Source: Pelagivirga sediminicola
GTDB taxonomy: Bacteria; Pseudomonadota; Alphaproteobacteria; Rhodobacterales; Rhodobacteraceae
Assembly: GCF_003072125.1 (NCBI RefSeq)
Contig: NZ_QCYH01000001.1
Span: 701,909 to 765,908 of the forward strand
Length of the DNA: 64,000 bases
Reading direction: 5' to 3'
Made by a program: the position numbers and the translations under genes. Below the pieces are notes generated by a model, which saw only the letters and a program-made list of their open reading frames with translations, was not told where the DNA came from and made no database searches. This document shows, in pieces, positions 36,921 through 45,296 of this stretch (position 1 is its first letter; each line of letters opens with the position of its first letter).

Positions 36921-37666
36921 GCCACCGCCTCCATCAGTGCGCGGCTATAGGGATGGGACGGCGTGCCGTAGAAATCGCGCGCGGGCGACAGCTCGACAAT
37001 CTCGCCTTTCAGCATCACCGCGATCCGGTTCGACACATAGCGCGTCGCGGCCATGTCATGCGAGATGAAGAGCGCGGCAAACCCGTGATCCTGTTGCAGA
37101 TCGCGGATCAGGTTCAGCACTTGCGTCTGCACCGAGACGTCCAGCGCGCTGACGGCCTCGTCAAACAGGATGAAGCGCGGCTCGGTGATCAGCGCGCGGG
37201 CGATGGCGACCCTCTGGCGCTGCCCGCCCGACAGCTGGCCAGGATAGCGGCTGGCGAAATCCGCGCTCAGCCCGACCTGCTCCAGCATGCGCGCGACCGC
37301 ATCGTTGCGCGTGCTGCGCCCCTCGCCCAGAACGCGCAAAGGCTCGGCCACCGACGCGACGCAGCGCAGGCGCGGGTTCAGCGCCCATTCGGGATGCTGC
37401 AGGACCACCGACAACTGGCCGCGCCGCTGGCGCAGCTTGCCGAAGGGCGCGCCCTGCATCCGCATCTCGCCGCTGGTGGGCCGCAAAAGGCCAAGGCACA
37501 CGCGCCCCAGCGTCGTCTTGCCCGATCCGCTTTCCCCGACAAGGCCCAGCGTCTCGCCCGGCGCGATATCCAGCGTGACGCCCCGCACCGCCTCGACCGT
37601 ATCGCCGCCGATCAGGCGGCTGCGGAACGTGACGCCGACATTGTCGAGGGATATGACAGCACTCAT
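36917..37666 (-). CDS. Dipeptide/oligopeptide ABC transporter ATP-binding protein (OppF/DppF type)
   Basis: The second ATPase of a peptide-type importer. The 249-residue protein has Walker A GESGSGKTTLG, Q-loop LQHPEWALNP, signature LSGGQRQRVAIARAL, Walker B FILFDEAVSALDVS and the H-loop LFISHDMAATRYV. The C-terminus is short (HPYSRALMEAVA) and lacks the Cys-rich oligopeptide tail. The ATG at 37666 overlaps the partner ATPase by 4 bases. Names DppF/OppF denote family only. Confidence 0.93.
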   Translation of the reverse strand: MSAVISLDNVGVTFRSRLIGGDTVEAVRGVTLDIAPGETLGLVGESGSGKTTLGRVCLGLLRPTSGEMRMQGAPFGKLRQRRGQLSVVLQHPEWALNPRLRCVASVAEPLRVLGEGRSTRNDAVARMLEQVGLSADFASRYPGQLSGGQRQRVAIARALITEPRFILFDEAVSALDVSVQTQVLNLIRDLQQDHGFAALFISHDMAATRYVSNRIAVMLKGEIVELSPARDFYGTPSHPYSRALMEAVA

Positions 37667-38637
37667 TGCGGCGCCTCCTTGCTGCTCTCCAGCACCTCTT
37701 CGGCGAAATGGCAGATCACCTCGCGGCCCGCCACCTTGCGCGGCTCGGGCCGGACTTTGCTGCATTTGTCGCGCGAAAAGGCGCAGCGCGGCGCAAAGGA
37801 GCACGCCTCGCACCGGCCCATCAACGTGGGCGGCGTGCCGGCAATCGGCTCCAGCCGTTCGCCCGGTTGCTCGCTGCCCGACGCCGCGGCCAGCAGCGCG
37901 CGGGTGTAGGGGTGCGCGGGGTGCTCCAGCACCTGCGCGCTGGGGCCGATCTCGACAACGCGGCCGCCATACATGACCGCCACGCGATCCGCATGGCGCG
38001 CCATCAGGCGCAGATCATGGCTCAGCACCAGCAGGCTTGCACCGGATTCATCCCGCAGGCGGCGCAGCGTGGCCATCACCTTTTCGCGGATCGACGCATC
38101 CAGCGATGCCGTCGGCTCGTCCGCGATCAGCAATCTGGGCGAGCGGGCGATCGCGATGGCGATCACCACCCGCTGCGCCATGCCGCCGGACAGTTCGTGC
38201 GGATAGGCGCGCATCACGCGCGCCGGGTCCGGCAGCTCGGCGCGCGTCAGTTGCGCGGCGATCTCGCCGTCGCCGGGGCGGCCCGGCATGGCACGCGCCA
38301 CCTGCCGACCCACCCGCATGGTCGGGTCAAGCGCCGTCATCGGGTTCTGGAACACGAAGCCCAGCTTGTCACGGCGCAGCGCGCGCAGCGTCTCGGCCCC
38401 GGCGGCGAACACGTCGGTTCCGTCCACCTCGATCCGGCCCGCCTCGTGCTCGGCCTCGGCGGGCAGGACGCGGCCCATCGCCATGCCCAGCGTGGATTTG
38501 CCCGATCCGCTTTCGCCGACGACGGCCAATGTCTCGCCCGCGCGGACCGCCAGATCGGCACCGTCGAGCGCGCGCAGCGCGCCCCTGGACGTGCGGTAGG
38601 AGACGACGACGCCCGAGGCTTTTGCAATATCGCTCAT
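37663..38637 (-). CDS. Dipeptide/oligopeptide ABC transporter ATP-binding protein (OppD/DppD type)
   Basis: A 324-residue ATPase with Walker A GESGSGKSTLG, Q-loop VFQNPMTALDP, signature LSGGMAQRVVIAIAI, Walker B LLIADEPTASLDAS and H-loop LVLSHDLRLM. It carries the C-terminal oligopeptide domain HPYTRALLAAASGSE with the four-Cys tail CEACSFAPRCAFSRDKC. It overlaps the permease gene by 4 bases and the second ATPase by 4 bases. Confidence 0.94.
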   Translation of the reverse strand: MSDIAKASGVVVSYRTSRGALRALDGADLAVRAGETLAVVGESGSGKSTLGMAMGRVLPAEAEHEAGRIEVDGTDVFAAGAETLRALRRDKLGFVFQNPMTALDPTMRVGRQVARAMPGRPGDGEIAAQLTRAELPDPARVMRAYPHELSGGMAQRVVIAIAIARSPRLLIADEPTASLDASIREKVMATLRRLRDESGASLLVLSHDLRLMARHADRVAVMYGGRVVEIGPSAQVLEHPAHPYTRALLAAASGSEQPGERLEPIAGTPPTLMGRCEACSFAPRCAFSRDKCSKVRPEPRKVAGREVICHFAEEVLESSKEAPQ

Positions 38638-39485
38638 GTCAGCGCCCTGCCCTTCAGCGGCTCCAGCATGTCGCGCACCGCGTCGCCCACGAGGTTGACC
38701 GACATGATCGCCAGCGACAGCACCGCCCCCGACGACAGCACCATCCACGGCGCGATCGTCAGATAGGCGCTGCCCTGCCGCAACAGCGAGCCGAGCGACG
38801 CGTCAGGCAGTTGAACCCCCAGCCCCAGAAAGCTGAGCGCGCTTTCGATGATCATGCCGATGGACAGCGCATAGGTCAGCTGCACCACGACCGCGCCCAT
38901 CACGTTGGGCAGGATATGCACCGCCAGGATACGCAGCCACGAGGCCCCCGCCACACGCGCCGCGATGACAAAGCCGCGCCCCGCCACACTCAGCGTCACG
39001 GACCGCACGACGCGGATCAGCAGCGGCAAGGTGGCGATCGAGATGACCGATATGGCGGAAAACTGCCCCGGCCCCGCCACGGCGGCCACCAGAAGACCCA
39101 CCAGGAGCGCCGGAAACGCAAAGAGGATGTCAGCGCCCCGCGCCACGGCGATATCGGTGAACTTGCCGAAATATCCAGCCGCCATGCCCAGCACCGTGCC
39201 GATGCAGGCCGAGATCAGAACCGCGATGGCCGACAGAAGGAATGTCGCGCGGATCCCCTGCACGACGCGCGGCAGGAAGGACCGGCCCAGCTCGTCCGTG
39301 CCGAACGGAAAGGCCAGCGATGGCGCGCCCAGCCGCGGCCCCGCCGCGATACGCGTCGGATCCCCCAGCGGCAGCCATTGGCCGAAGATGCCGAGAAAGA
39401 TCAGCAGGCCCAGCATCGCCAGCCCGAAGGCCGACAGGAAATCGGTGCGCCAGATACGCGCCAGCCAGTCTAACAGCGTTCTCAT
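38634..39485 (-). CDS. Dipeptide-type ABC transporter permease (DppC type)
   Basis: A 283-residue permease with six membrane helices and the OppC-like topology. The conserved cytoplasmic loop FVIAARVAGASWLRILAVHILPNV (EAA-type motif) contacts the ATPase. The N-terminal RIWRTDFLSAFGLAMLGLLIF and FGTDELGRSFLPR are family features. It is coupled to the DppB-like gene by overlap. Confidence 0.93.
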   Translation of the reverse strand: MRTLLDWLARIWRTDFLSAFGLAMLGLLIFLGIFGQWLPLGDPTRIAAGPRLGAPSLAFPFGTDELGRSFLPRVVQGIRATFLLSAIAVLISACIGTVLGMAAGYFGKFTDIAVARGADILFAFPALLVGLLVAAVAGPGQFSAISVISIATLPLLIRVVRSVTLSVAGRGFVIAARVAGASWLRILAVHILPNVMGAVVVQLTYALSIGMIIESALSFLGLGVQLPDASLGSLLRQGSAYLTIAPWMVLSSGAVLSLAIMSVNLVGDAVRDMLEPLKGRALT

Positions 39486-40438
39486 TCGCTGGCCCCCACG
39501 CGCGGGTCGATCACCGCATAAAGGAAATCGGCCAGCATGTTGATCGCGACGAAGGCGGTCGCGGCAAGCAGCACGCCCGCCTGCACAATCGCATAATCAC
39601 GGTTCAGCAGACCATTGAAGATATAAAGCCCGAAGCCCGGCACCGAGAACAGCACCTCGACCACGACGGCGCCGCCCAGAAGAAACCCGAAATACGTCGT
39701 CACGACCGTGACCACCGGGATCGCCGCGTTGCGCAGGATATGCAGCCGCACGATATCGCGCGGCCGCTCGCCCCGCGCGACGGCGGCGGTGATGTAGCCT
39801 TCGGTCATCACCCGCAGCACCGCATCGCGCGTGGTGCGCAGCACCAGCGCGATGCCGAACAGCGACAGCGTCAGCGCGGGCAGAAGCATGGTCTGCAGGT
39901 TGCCGACGGGATCCTGCCCGAACGGCACATAGCCGCCCACGCGAAACCACAGCGACCAGACCGAAAAGACGAAGATCAGCACGCTGCCCAGCACGAAATC
40001 CGGCACGCTCGCGCCCAGCGCCCCGACCAGCCGCGCCATGTCGACGCCGCGCCGTCCGCCCTGGCGGATGCCCGACCACACCCCCAGCGGCAGCCCGACG
40101 GACAGTGCCAGCCCCAGCGCGATCAGCGCCAGCTCCAGCGTGACGGGCGCGCGGCGGATGAATTCGTCAATCACCGGCTGGCGCGTGACCATCGACACGC
40201 CGAAATCGCCCTGCAGCAACGCGCCAAGCCAGCGCAGATATTGCAGCGCCATCGGCTGATCCAGCCCATAGCGCTGGCTGATCGCCTCGCGCGCGGCGGG
40301 GGTGACGAAGGGGCCCAGAAGGATGTCGGCATAGCCGCCGGGGATCATTCTGAGCGACAAGAAGACAAGGATCGAGACGCCCAGAAGCGTCACGATCATG
40401 GCCGCAAGGCGCGGCAGCAGGTAGAGAAAAAGGCGCAT
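39482..40438 (-). CDS. Dipeptide-type ABC transporter permease (DppB type)
   Basis: A 318-residue permease with six membrane helices. It begins YLLPRLAAMIVTLLGVSILVFLSLRMIPG. The EAA-type loop is YITAAVARGERPRDIVRLHILRNAAIPVV, and the C-terminus is typical for family 5. The ATG at 40438 is about 70 bases downstream of the SBP stop and follows a GC-rich hairpin. Confidence 0.94.
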   Translation of the reverse strand: MRLFLYLLPRLAAMIVTLLGVSILVFLSLRMIPGGYADILLGPFVTPAAREAISQRYGLDQPMALQYLRWLGALLQGDFGVSMVTRQPVIDEFIRRAPVTLELALIALGLALSVGLPLGVWSGIRQGGRRGVDMARLVGALGASVPDFVLGSVLIFVFSVWSLWFRVGGYVPFGQDPVGNLQTMLLPALTLSLFGIALVLRTTRDAVLRVMTEGYITAAVARGERPRDIVRLHILRNAAIPVVTVVTTYFGFLLGGAVVVEVLFSVPGFGLYIFNGLLNRDYAIVQAGVLLAATAFVAINMLADFLYAVIDPRVGASE

Positions 40439-40448
40439 CAGATCTCCG

Positions 40449-40468
40449 CAGATGGCAGCAGATGGCAG
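40449..40468. repeat. 10-base tandem repeat before the permease gene
   Basis: CAGATGGCAG occurs twice in tandem immediately upstream of the DppB-like start; it may affect the ribosome-binding region. Seen directly. Confidence 0.6.
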
Positions 40469-40472
40469 CGCG

Positions 40473-40501
40473 GCGGCGGGGGCCAGGGGGCCGCCCGCCG
40501 C
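40473..40501 (-). other. GC-rich stem-loop between SBP and permease genes
   Basis: GCGGCGGG (40473-40480) and CCCGCCGC (40494-40501) form an 8-base stem with a 13-base loop. Such intercistronic hairpins often protect the abundant SBP message and dampen permease expression. Function is inferred. Confidence 0.5.
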
Positions 40502-40508
40502 ACGCGTC

Positions 40509-42044
40509 TTACTTGGGCTCGAACTCGGCGATGAACTGATAGGTGTTCGCCGATCCGGACCGCTCGGCCAGAACCACGTCCACCTGATCGTCGCGGTAAG
40601 CGAGGTAGTCGGACTTGCCCACCAGCGCCAGAAGGTTGGCGCCATCGTCGATCATCCGGCAGATCTCGGTCAGCTTGGCGTCGCGTTCGGCGCCGTCCTG
40701 CATCGCGCCGACATCGTCGAGCGCCTGCGACAGCTCGGGCACGTTTTCCTGGAACACGCCGTTCCAGACGGCGAATTCGGGGTTCCACCATTTGATGACC
40801 ATGCCGGGATCGGTGTAGCCGGCCAACCAGGATGCGGAGAAATCGAAATCGCCATCGGTGAACACCTTTTGCAGATATTCCGCCGTCGGCACCTGATCGA
40901 GCGAGACATCGAATCCCGCCTCGCCCAGGCTTTGCTGCACGACCTGTCCGATGCGGCCCAGCACCGGGTTGGCCGAGCTGAGCGTCAGCGCCACTTCGGG
41001 CGACGTGTTGCCGGCCTCTTCCAGCAGGCCGCGCGCTTTTTCCAGCCGCTGGTCGCGCGGCATCGCGTAGGTATCCAGATCGCGGCAGGCCTCCTTGCCG
41101 AAGGCGCCGGGCACCGGATAATCGGGCGCGGTGGTGCCGCCGAATACGAAATCGTTGATCGCGTCGCGGTCCAGCGCAAGGTTCATCGCCTGGCGCACGC
41201 GCTTGTAATGGAAGGGCGACGCCTCGTCCAGCGCGTTGACGTCGAAGCGGTAGTAATTGGTGGTCTGCTGCGCCTCGACCTTGATGTTACCGGCATTGGC
41301 CAGCATGCCCTGCGCATCGGGATTCTCGAACGAGGTAAAGTCGATGCGCCCGTCGCGCAGCGCGGCGATGCGCGCCGATTCGTCGGGGATGATCGGCACT
41401 TCCAGCATGTCCGCCAGCGGATAACCCTCGCGCCAGTAATGCGGGTTGCGCGCCAGCGTCCAGCTTTCGTCCTGCTTGTGGCTTTCGACCATGAAGGGGC
41501 CGGACCCCAGCATCTGCGCGGCCGGATCAAAGCTGCCGTCCTTCAGCTCCTGCATCGGCAGGATGGCGGCAGTGATATGCGCCAGCGCGGGCAGGAAGGT
41601 GGCCTGCGGGCTGGCCAGCTCGACCTTGATTCCGCGCTCGCCATCGGCCTCCATGCTGGCGATATCGCCCAGCTGCGGCGACCAGTAGCTGGCCGTTTCG
41701 GGGTTCTTGATCCGCTCAAGGCTGCCGATCACATCGTCGGGCGTCACCGCTCGACCGTTGGAGAACTTGGCCCCCTCGCGCAGCGTCAGCGTGTAGGTGG
41801 TGGGCGATGTCTGTTCCCAGCTTTCGGCAAGACCGGCGGCGAGGCCCAGATCGGCGTCCGTGGTCAGCAAGGTCTCATAGACCATCTGGTACATCTCCCA
41901 CGACGCGACCGTGCCCGCGACATGCACGTCAAAGCCGGTGATCTCGGCGGGCTTGCCCCAGGTCAGCGTTGTGTCCTGCGCCATCACGGCCAGCGGGGCC
42001 AGCGCCAGCAGCGCGGCGGTGCCCATCAGGTTGCGTCGTTTCAT
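40509..42044 (-). CDS. Family 5 extracellular solute-binding protein
   Basis: The 511-residue periplasmic receptor of the transporter. A signal peptide (about 1-22, ending AVMA) is followed by the SBP_bac_5 fold: VYETLLTTDADLGLAAGLAESWEQTSPTTYTLTLREGAKFSNGRAVTPDDVIGS is the classic N-terminal segment, and NPHYW, RIDFTSF and RVRQAMNLALDRDAIN follow. The ligand cannot be read from sequence. GGAGGAG precedes the ATG. Divergent from the amidase. Confidence 0.95.
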   Translation of the reverse strand: MKRRNLMGTAALLALAPLAVMAQDTTLTWGKPAEITGFDVHVAGTVASWEMYQMVYETLLTTDADLGLAAGLAESWEQTSPTTYTLTLREGAKFSNGRAVTPDDVIGSLERIKNPETASYWSPQLGDIASMEADGERGIKVELASPQATFLPALAHITAAILPMQELKDGSFDPAAQMLGSGPFMVESHKQDESWTLARNPHYWREGYPLADMLEVPIIPDESARIAALRDGRIDFTSFENPDAQGMLANAGNIKVEAQQTTNYYRFDVNALDEASPFHYKRVRQAMNLALDRDAINDFVFGGTTAPDYPVPGAFGKEACRDLDTYAMPRDQRLEKARGLLEEAGNTSPEVALTLSSANPVLGRIGQVVQQSLGEAGFDVSLDQVPTAEYLQKVFTDGDFDFSASWLAGYTDPGMVIKWWNPEFAVWNGVFQENVPELSQALDDVGAMQDGAERDAKLTEICRMIDDGANLLALVGKSDYLAYRDDQVDVVLAERSGSANTYQFIAEFEPK

Positions 42045-42130
42045 GTCCTGTCTCCTCCCAGGTGGTTTGGCTCTTCCCGTGGTTTTCCACGAACCTGTTG
42101 ACGAGGCTGTTATAAAAATCACATTCTGTC

Positions 42131-42143
42131 AATAATGGTTATT
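42131..42143. promoter_or_regulatory. Inverted repeat in the SBP/amidase divergent region
   Basis: AATAA-TGG-TTATT (42131-42143) sits in the 127-base AT-rich gap between the divergent SBP and amidase genes, 28 bases before the amidase ATG. TTGACA occurs on the minus strand beside it. It is a candidate operator for the RpiR regulator. Confidence 0.4.
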
Positions 42144-42171
42144 CCTGCAACATTGGAAATCGAGCGCCCGG

Positions 42172-43623
42172 ATGAACGACTACGAGAGCCATGACGCCAC
42201 TGCCCTCGCCGCCCTGATCGCGCACGGCGAGGTATCGCCGCTGGACTTGCTGCAATGCGCCATCGACCGCGCCGAGGCGCGTGATCCGGCCGTCAATGCG
42301 CTGTCGCAAAAGCTGTATGATCATGGCCGCGGCGCCATTGCGGGCGGCCTGCCAGACGGGCCGTTTCGCGGCGTGCCCTTCCTGCTCAAGGACGCGTCGG
42401 CCGACCTGAAGGGCTACGTGACGGCCAATGGCGCGCGCCTGTTGAAAGACGGGACACCGGCCACCGCCGATTCGACGCTCGTGGCGCGCTACAAGGCGGC
42501 GGGGCTGGTGATCTTCGGCAAGACAACGACGCCCGAGTTTTCGCTTGCCGCCTCCACCGAAACCAGCCTGACTGGCGCCACGCGCAACCCTTGGGACATC
42601 TCGCGCAGCGCCGGCGGCTCGTCGGGCGGCGCGGCGGCGGCGGTTGCCGCGGGCATCGTGCCCGCTGCGCATGGCAGCGACGGCGGCGGCTCGATCCGGA
42701 TCCCGGCGTCTTGCTGCGGGCTTTTCGGGATGAAGCCGTCGCGCGCGCGCAACCCCTCCGGCCCGCTGGTCGGCGAGGGATGGGGGAGCCTGTCGGTCGC
42801 GCATGTGCTGACGCGCTCCGTGCGCGACAGCGCCGCGATGCTGGACGCGACCCAAGGCATGGCGCCGGGCGATCCCTATTGCGCGCCGCCCCGCGCGCGT
42901 CCCTATGTCGACGAGGTCCGCACCGATCCCGGCCGCCTGCGCGTCGGCTGGCACATCGCCCCGATGAGCGGCGCGGACGTCGCCGCGCCCTGCCGCGAGG
43001 CGGCGCAGGATGCCGCGCATCTGCTGGCCTCGCTGGGCCATGACGTGGACGAGATCACCCTGCCCGGCCAGTCCGGGCACATACAGCAGGCCATCTGGGT
43101 GCTGGTTGCCAGCAACGTGGCGCGCAGCATCCGCTCCATCGGGGACCAGCGCGGGCGCAAGGTCACGCGCGACGAGGTTGACGCGGTTACCTGGAGCGCG
43201 CTCACCGATGCGCGCGAGATGGACGCGCAAGACTATGCCGAGGCACTCTATCAGATTCACGCCCAAAGCCGCCGCATGGCCGAGCTGCACGCGCGGTATG
43301 ACCTGATCCTCAGCCCGACACTGGCGACCCCGCCGCCAAAGCTGGGGATCCAGCGCACCGATACGGACGACATCAAGGCCTATCGCAGCGCCCTGACCGC
43401 GTTCACGCCCTACACGCAGTTGTTCAACATGACCGGCGCGCCCAGCATGACGATGCCGCTGTACTGGACGGTCCCTGACGCGCCGGGGGGCGAATTGCCG
43501 ATCGGCGTCATGCTGTCGGCGGATTTCGGGCGCGAGGACATCCTGTTCCGGCTCGCCGGGCAGTTGGAGACGGCGCGCCCGTGGTTTCACCGCCGCGCGC
43601 GCATGGCCAACCAAGGGAAATAG
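42172..43623 (+). CDS. Amidase signature family protein
   Basis: A 483-residue serine amidase. The catalytic Lys is in GVPFLLKDASADLKG near 73, the cis-Ser is in SRSAGGSSGGAAAAVAAG, and the nucleophile Ser is in HGSDGGGSIRIPASCCGLFGMKPS. Full family length. The substrate is unknown, but its position between a peptide importer and an RpiR regulator suggests cleavage of the imported amide. RBS is weak; the first ATG follows the divergent operator. Confidence 0.94.
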   Translation: MNDYESHDATALAALIAHGEVSPLDLLQCAIDRAEARDPAVNALSQKLYDHGRGAIAGGLPDGPFRGVPFLLKDASADLKGYVTANGARLLKDGTPATADSTLVARYKAAGLVIFGKTTTPEFSLAASTETSLTGATRNPWDISRSAGGSSGGAAAAVAAGIVPAAHGSDGGGSIRIPASCCGLFGMKPSRARNPSGPLVGEGWGSLSVAHVLTRSVRDSAAMLDATQGMAPGDPYCAPPRARPYVDEVRTDPGRLRVGWHIAPMSGADVAAPCREAAQDAAHLLASLGHDVDEITLPGQSGHIQQAIWVLVASNVARSIRSIGDQRGRKVTRDEVDAVTWSALTDAREMDAQDYAEALYQIHAQSRRMAELHARYDLILSPTLATPPPKLGIQRTDTDDIKAYRSALTAFTPYTQLFNMTGAPSMTMPLYWTVPDAPGGELPIGVMLSADFGREDILFRLAGQLETARPWFHRRARMANQGK

Positions 43624-43628
43624 CGCCG

Positions 43629-44480
43629 ATGACCCAGACATCGCTACAGGACAGGCTGCGCCAGAAATATCCGGAGCTGACCCGCGCCGAGAAATCCGTG
43701 GCAAACTACATGCTCACCCATTTCGAGCGCCTGTCCTTCGAGACCGCCGCGTCCATCGCCGAGACTGTCGGCGTCAGCCAGATGACCGTGGGCCGCTTCC
43801 TGCGCACCATGGGATATAATGGCCTGCCCGATCTGAAATCCGACCTGCTGAACCAGATCGAGGCGCCGCCGGTGATGGTGTCGGACCGGCTCAGACGGAT
43901 CCGGGCGGGCAGTGACGAGGACGCCTGGGACAATTTCGAGCTGGACGTGCTGGCGCTGCAAAGCGCCTATGACCTGCGCGGCACGCCGGTCTGGACGGCC
44001 GCGATCCGCGCCATCTGCGCGGCGGACAAGCTGCATGTCGCAGGGTTTCAGACCATCGCCGGCATCGCGTCCGGCTTTGCCACGCGGCTGGCCTATCTGC
44101 GCAATGACGTGCGCCTGGAGGATAACAGCGACGGTATATTCGGCAGCATCTTCGGCAATCAGGCAAGCAGCCATTGCGTCGTCCTGTTCGAGATGCGCCG
44201 CTATACGCAAGCCAGCATTTCGCTTGCGGCCGCGGCCGCACAGGCCGGAATTCCGCTGATCGTGATCTGCGACACCCATTGCACCTGGGCGCGCGATCAT
44301 ACCGACATGGTGCTGCCCCTGCGCACGCAATCGCGGCTGTTCTGGGATTCGCACGTGCCGTATTCATGCCTCAGCACCTTGCTGCTGGACGATGTGACGG
44401 CGCATCTGGGCGATGCAGTGTCATCGCGGCTGGAGCATCTGCGCGCGCTTCAGGATCGCTTTGGCGCGTTCAAGGATTGA
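43629..44480 (+). CDS. MurR/RpiR family transcriptional regulator
   Basis: A 283-residue regulator with an N-terminal HTH_6 domain (LTRAEKSVANYMLTHFERLSFETAASIAETVGVSQMTVGRFLRTMGY) and a C-terminal SIS fold (about 130-260) that usually binds phosphosugars or amino sugars. The start at MTQTSLQD (43629) lies 6 bases after the amidase stop. In this setting it probably regulates the amidase and transporter. Confidence 0.92.
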   Translation: MTQTSLQDRLRQKYPELTRAEKSVANYMLTHFERLSFETAASIAETVGVSQMTVGRFLRTMGYNGLPDLKSDLLNQIEAPPVMVSDRLRRIRAGSDEDAWDNFELDVLALQSAYDLRGTPVWTAAIRAICAADKLHVAGFQTIAGIASGFATRLAYLRNDVRLEDNSDGIFGSIFGNQASSHCVVLFEMRRYTQASISLAAAAAQAGIPLIVICDTHCTWARDHTDMVLPLRTQSRLFWDSHVPYSCLSTLLLDDVTAHLGDAVSSRLEHLRALQDRFGAFKD

Positions 44481-44504
44481 TCTGGCAACGACTCTTCTGC
44501 GGCC

Positions 44505-45296
44505 TCACGGAATGCTGTGATCGCCGTGCTCGATCCGAAAGATGCGTATGGGCGCGCCGGGCTGGGACGTGTCGGCGCGCAGGCTGTAGATTGCGCGCTG
44601 CGTGCGGCCGAAATTGTGGAAATCGACATTGACCGTGATCATGCCGCGCAGCATCGGCCGGTCCGGGTCAGGGGCGATCCGGGTGACGGCGCCCTGGAAA
44701 TCCTGCGCGTCATAGAGCACATCGGCGCCGCGCCCGCGCAGTTCCTCCACGATGTCCGCGAAAAAGTAGCGCCGCGCATTTCCGGCCGCGAAAGGGTTGC
44801 CGCCTTGCCCGCCAGCGCCCTCGAACGCGACATACAGATCGCGCACCAGGGCCGCGGCGCCATCGATCAGCGGATCGCCGATCTGCTCCAGCACGATGTC
44901 GCCGCCCGGCAGGACGCTGGGCATCCCGGCCTGGGCGACATCCTCCATCAGGAAGCGCTGCGCGACCCAGCCGGCCTTTTGCAGGTCCGCGCTGCGCATC
45001 AGGCACCAGCGCTGCGGCAGGCCCGCGCGCTGCGCATCGCTCAGCCGGTGATAGATCGACGGGATCAGCAGCGGCACGCAGGTCACCAGCGACAGGCCGC
45101 GCGCATCGGGCGCAAGGTGATCGACTACCAGATAGTCTGTGCCGGGCCCCATCCGCATGTTCAGCACATCATCCGCCGCCACCCCGGTGACGCGCCACGC
45201 ATCGGGCCCGTGACCGTCGATTTCAGCCTGCGCCGCCGAAGCGGCCAGCGCCCAGGCCAGCCCGGTCAGCAGAGTGCGGATCGCGCGGCGCATCAC
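44505..45296 (-). CDS. Exported SH3-domain protein
   Basis: A 263-residue secreted protein with a signal peptide (about 1-24, ending AQA). The first domain (about 30-120) is a bacterial SH3 (GVAADDVLNMRMGPGTDYLVVDHLAP ... GWVAQRFL). The C-terminal half (LLIPS, RRYFFADIVEELRGRG, NVDFHNFG) resembles no family I know. It is coupled to the VWA gene by a 4-base overlap as the last gene of a four-gene cluster. Confidence 0.8.
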   Translation of the reverse strand: MMRRAIRTLLTGLAWALAASAAQAEIDGHGPDAWRVTGVAADDVLNMRMGPGTDYLVVDHLAPDARGLSLVTCVPLLIPSIYHRLSDAQRAGLPQRWCLMRSADLQKAGWVAQRFLMEDVAQAGMPSVLPGGDIVLEQIGDPLIDGAAALVRDLYVAFEGAGGQGGNPFAAGNARRYFFADIVEELRGRGADVLYDAQDFQGAVTRIAPDPDRPMLRGMITVNVDFHNFGRTQRAIYSLRADTSQPGAPIRIFRIEHGDHSIP

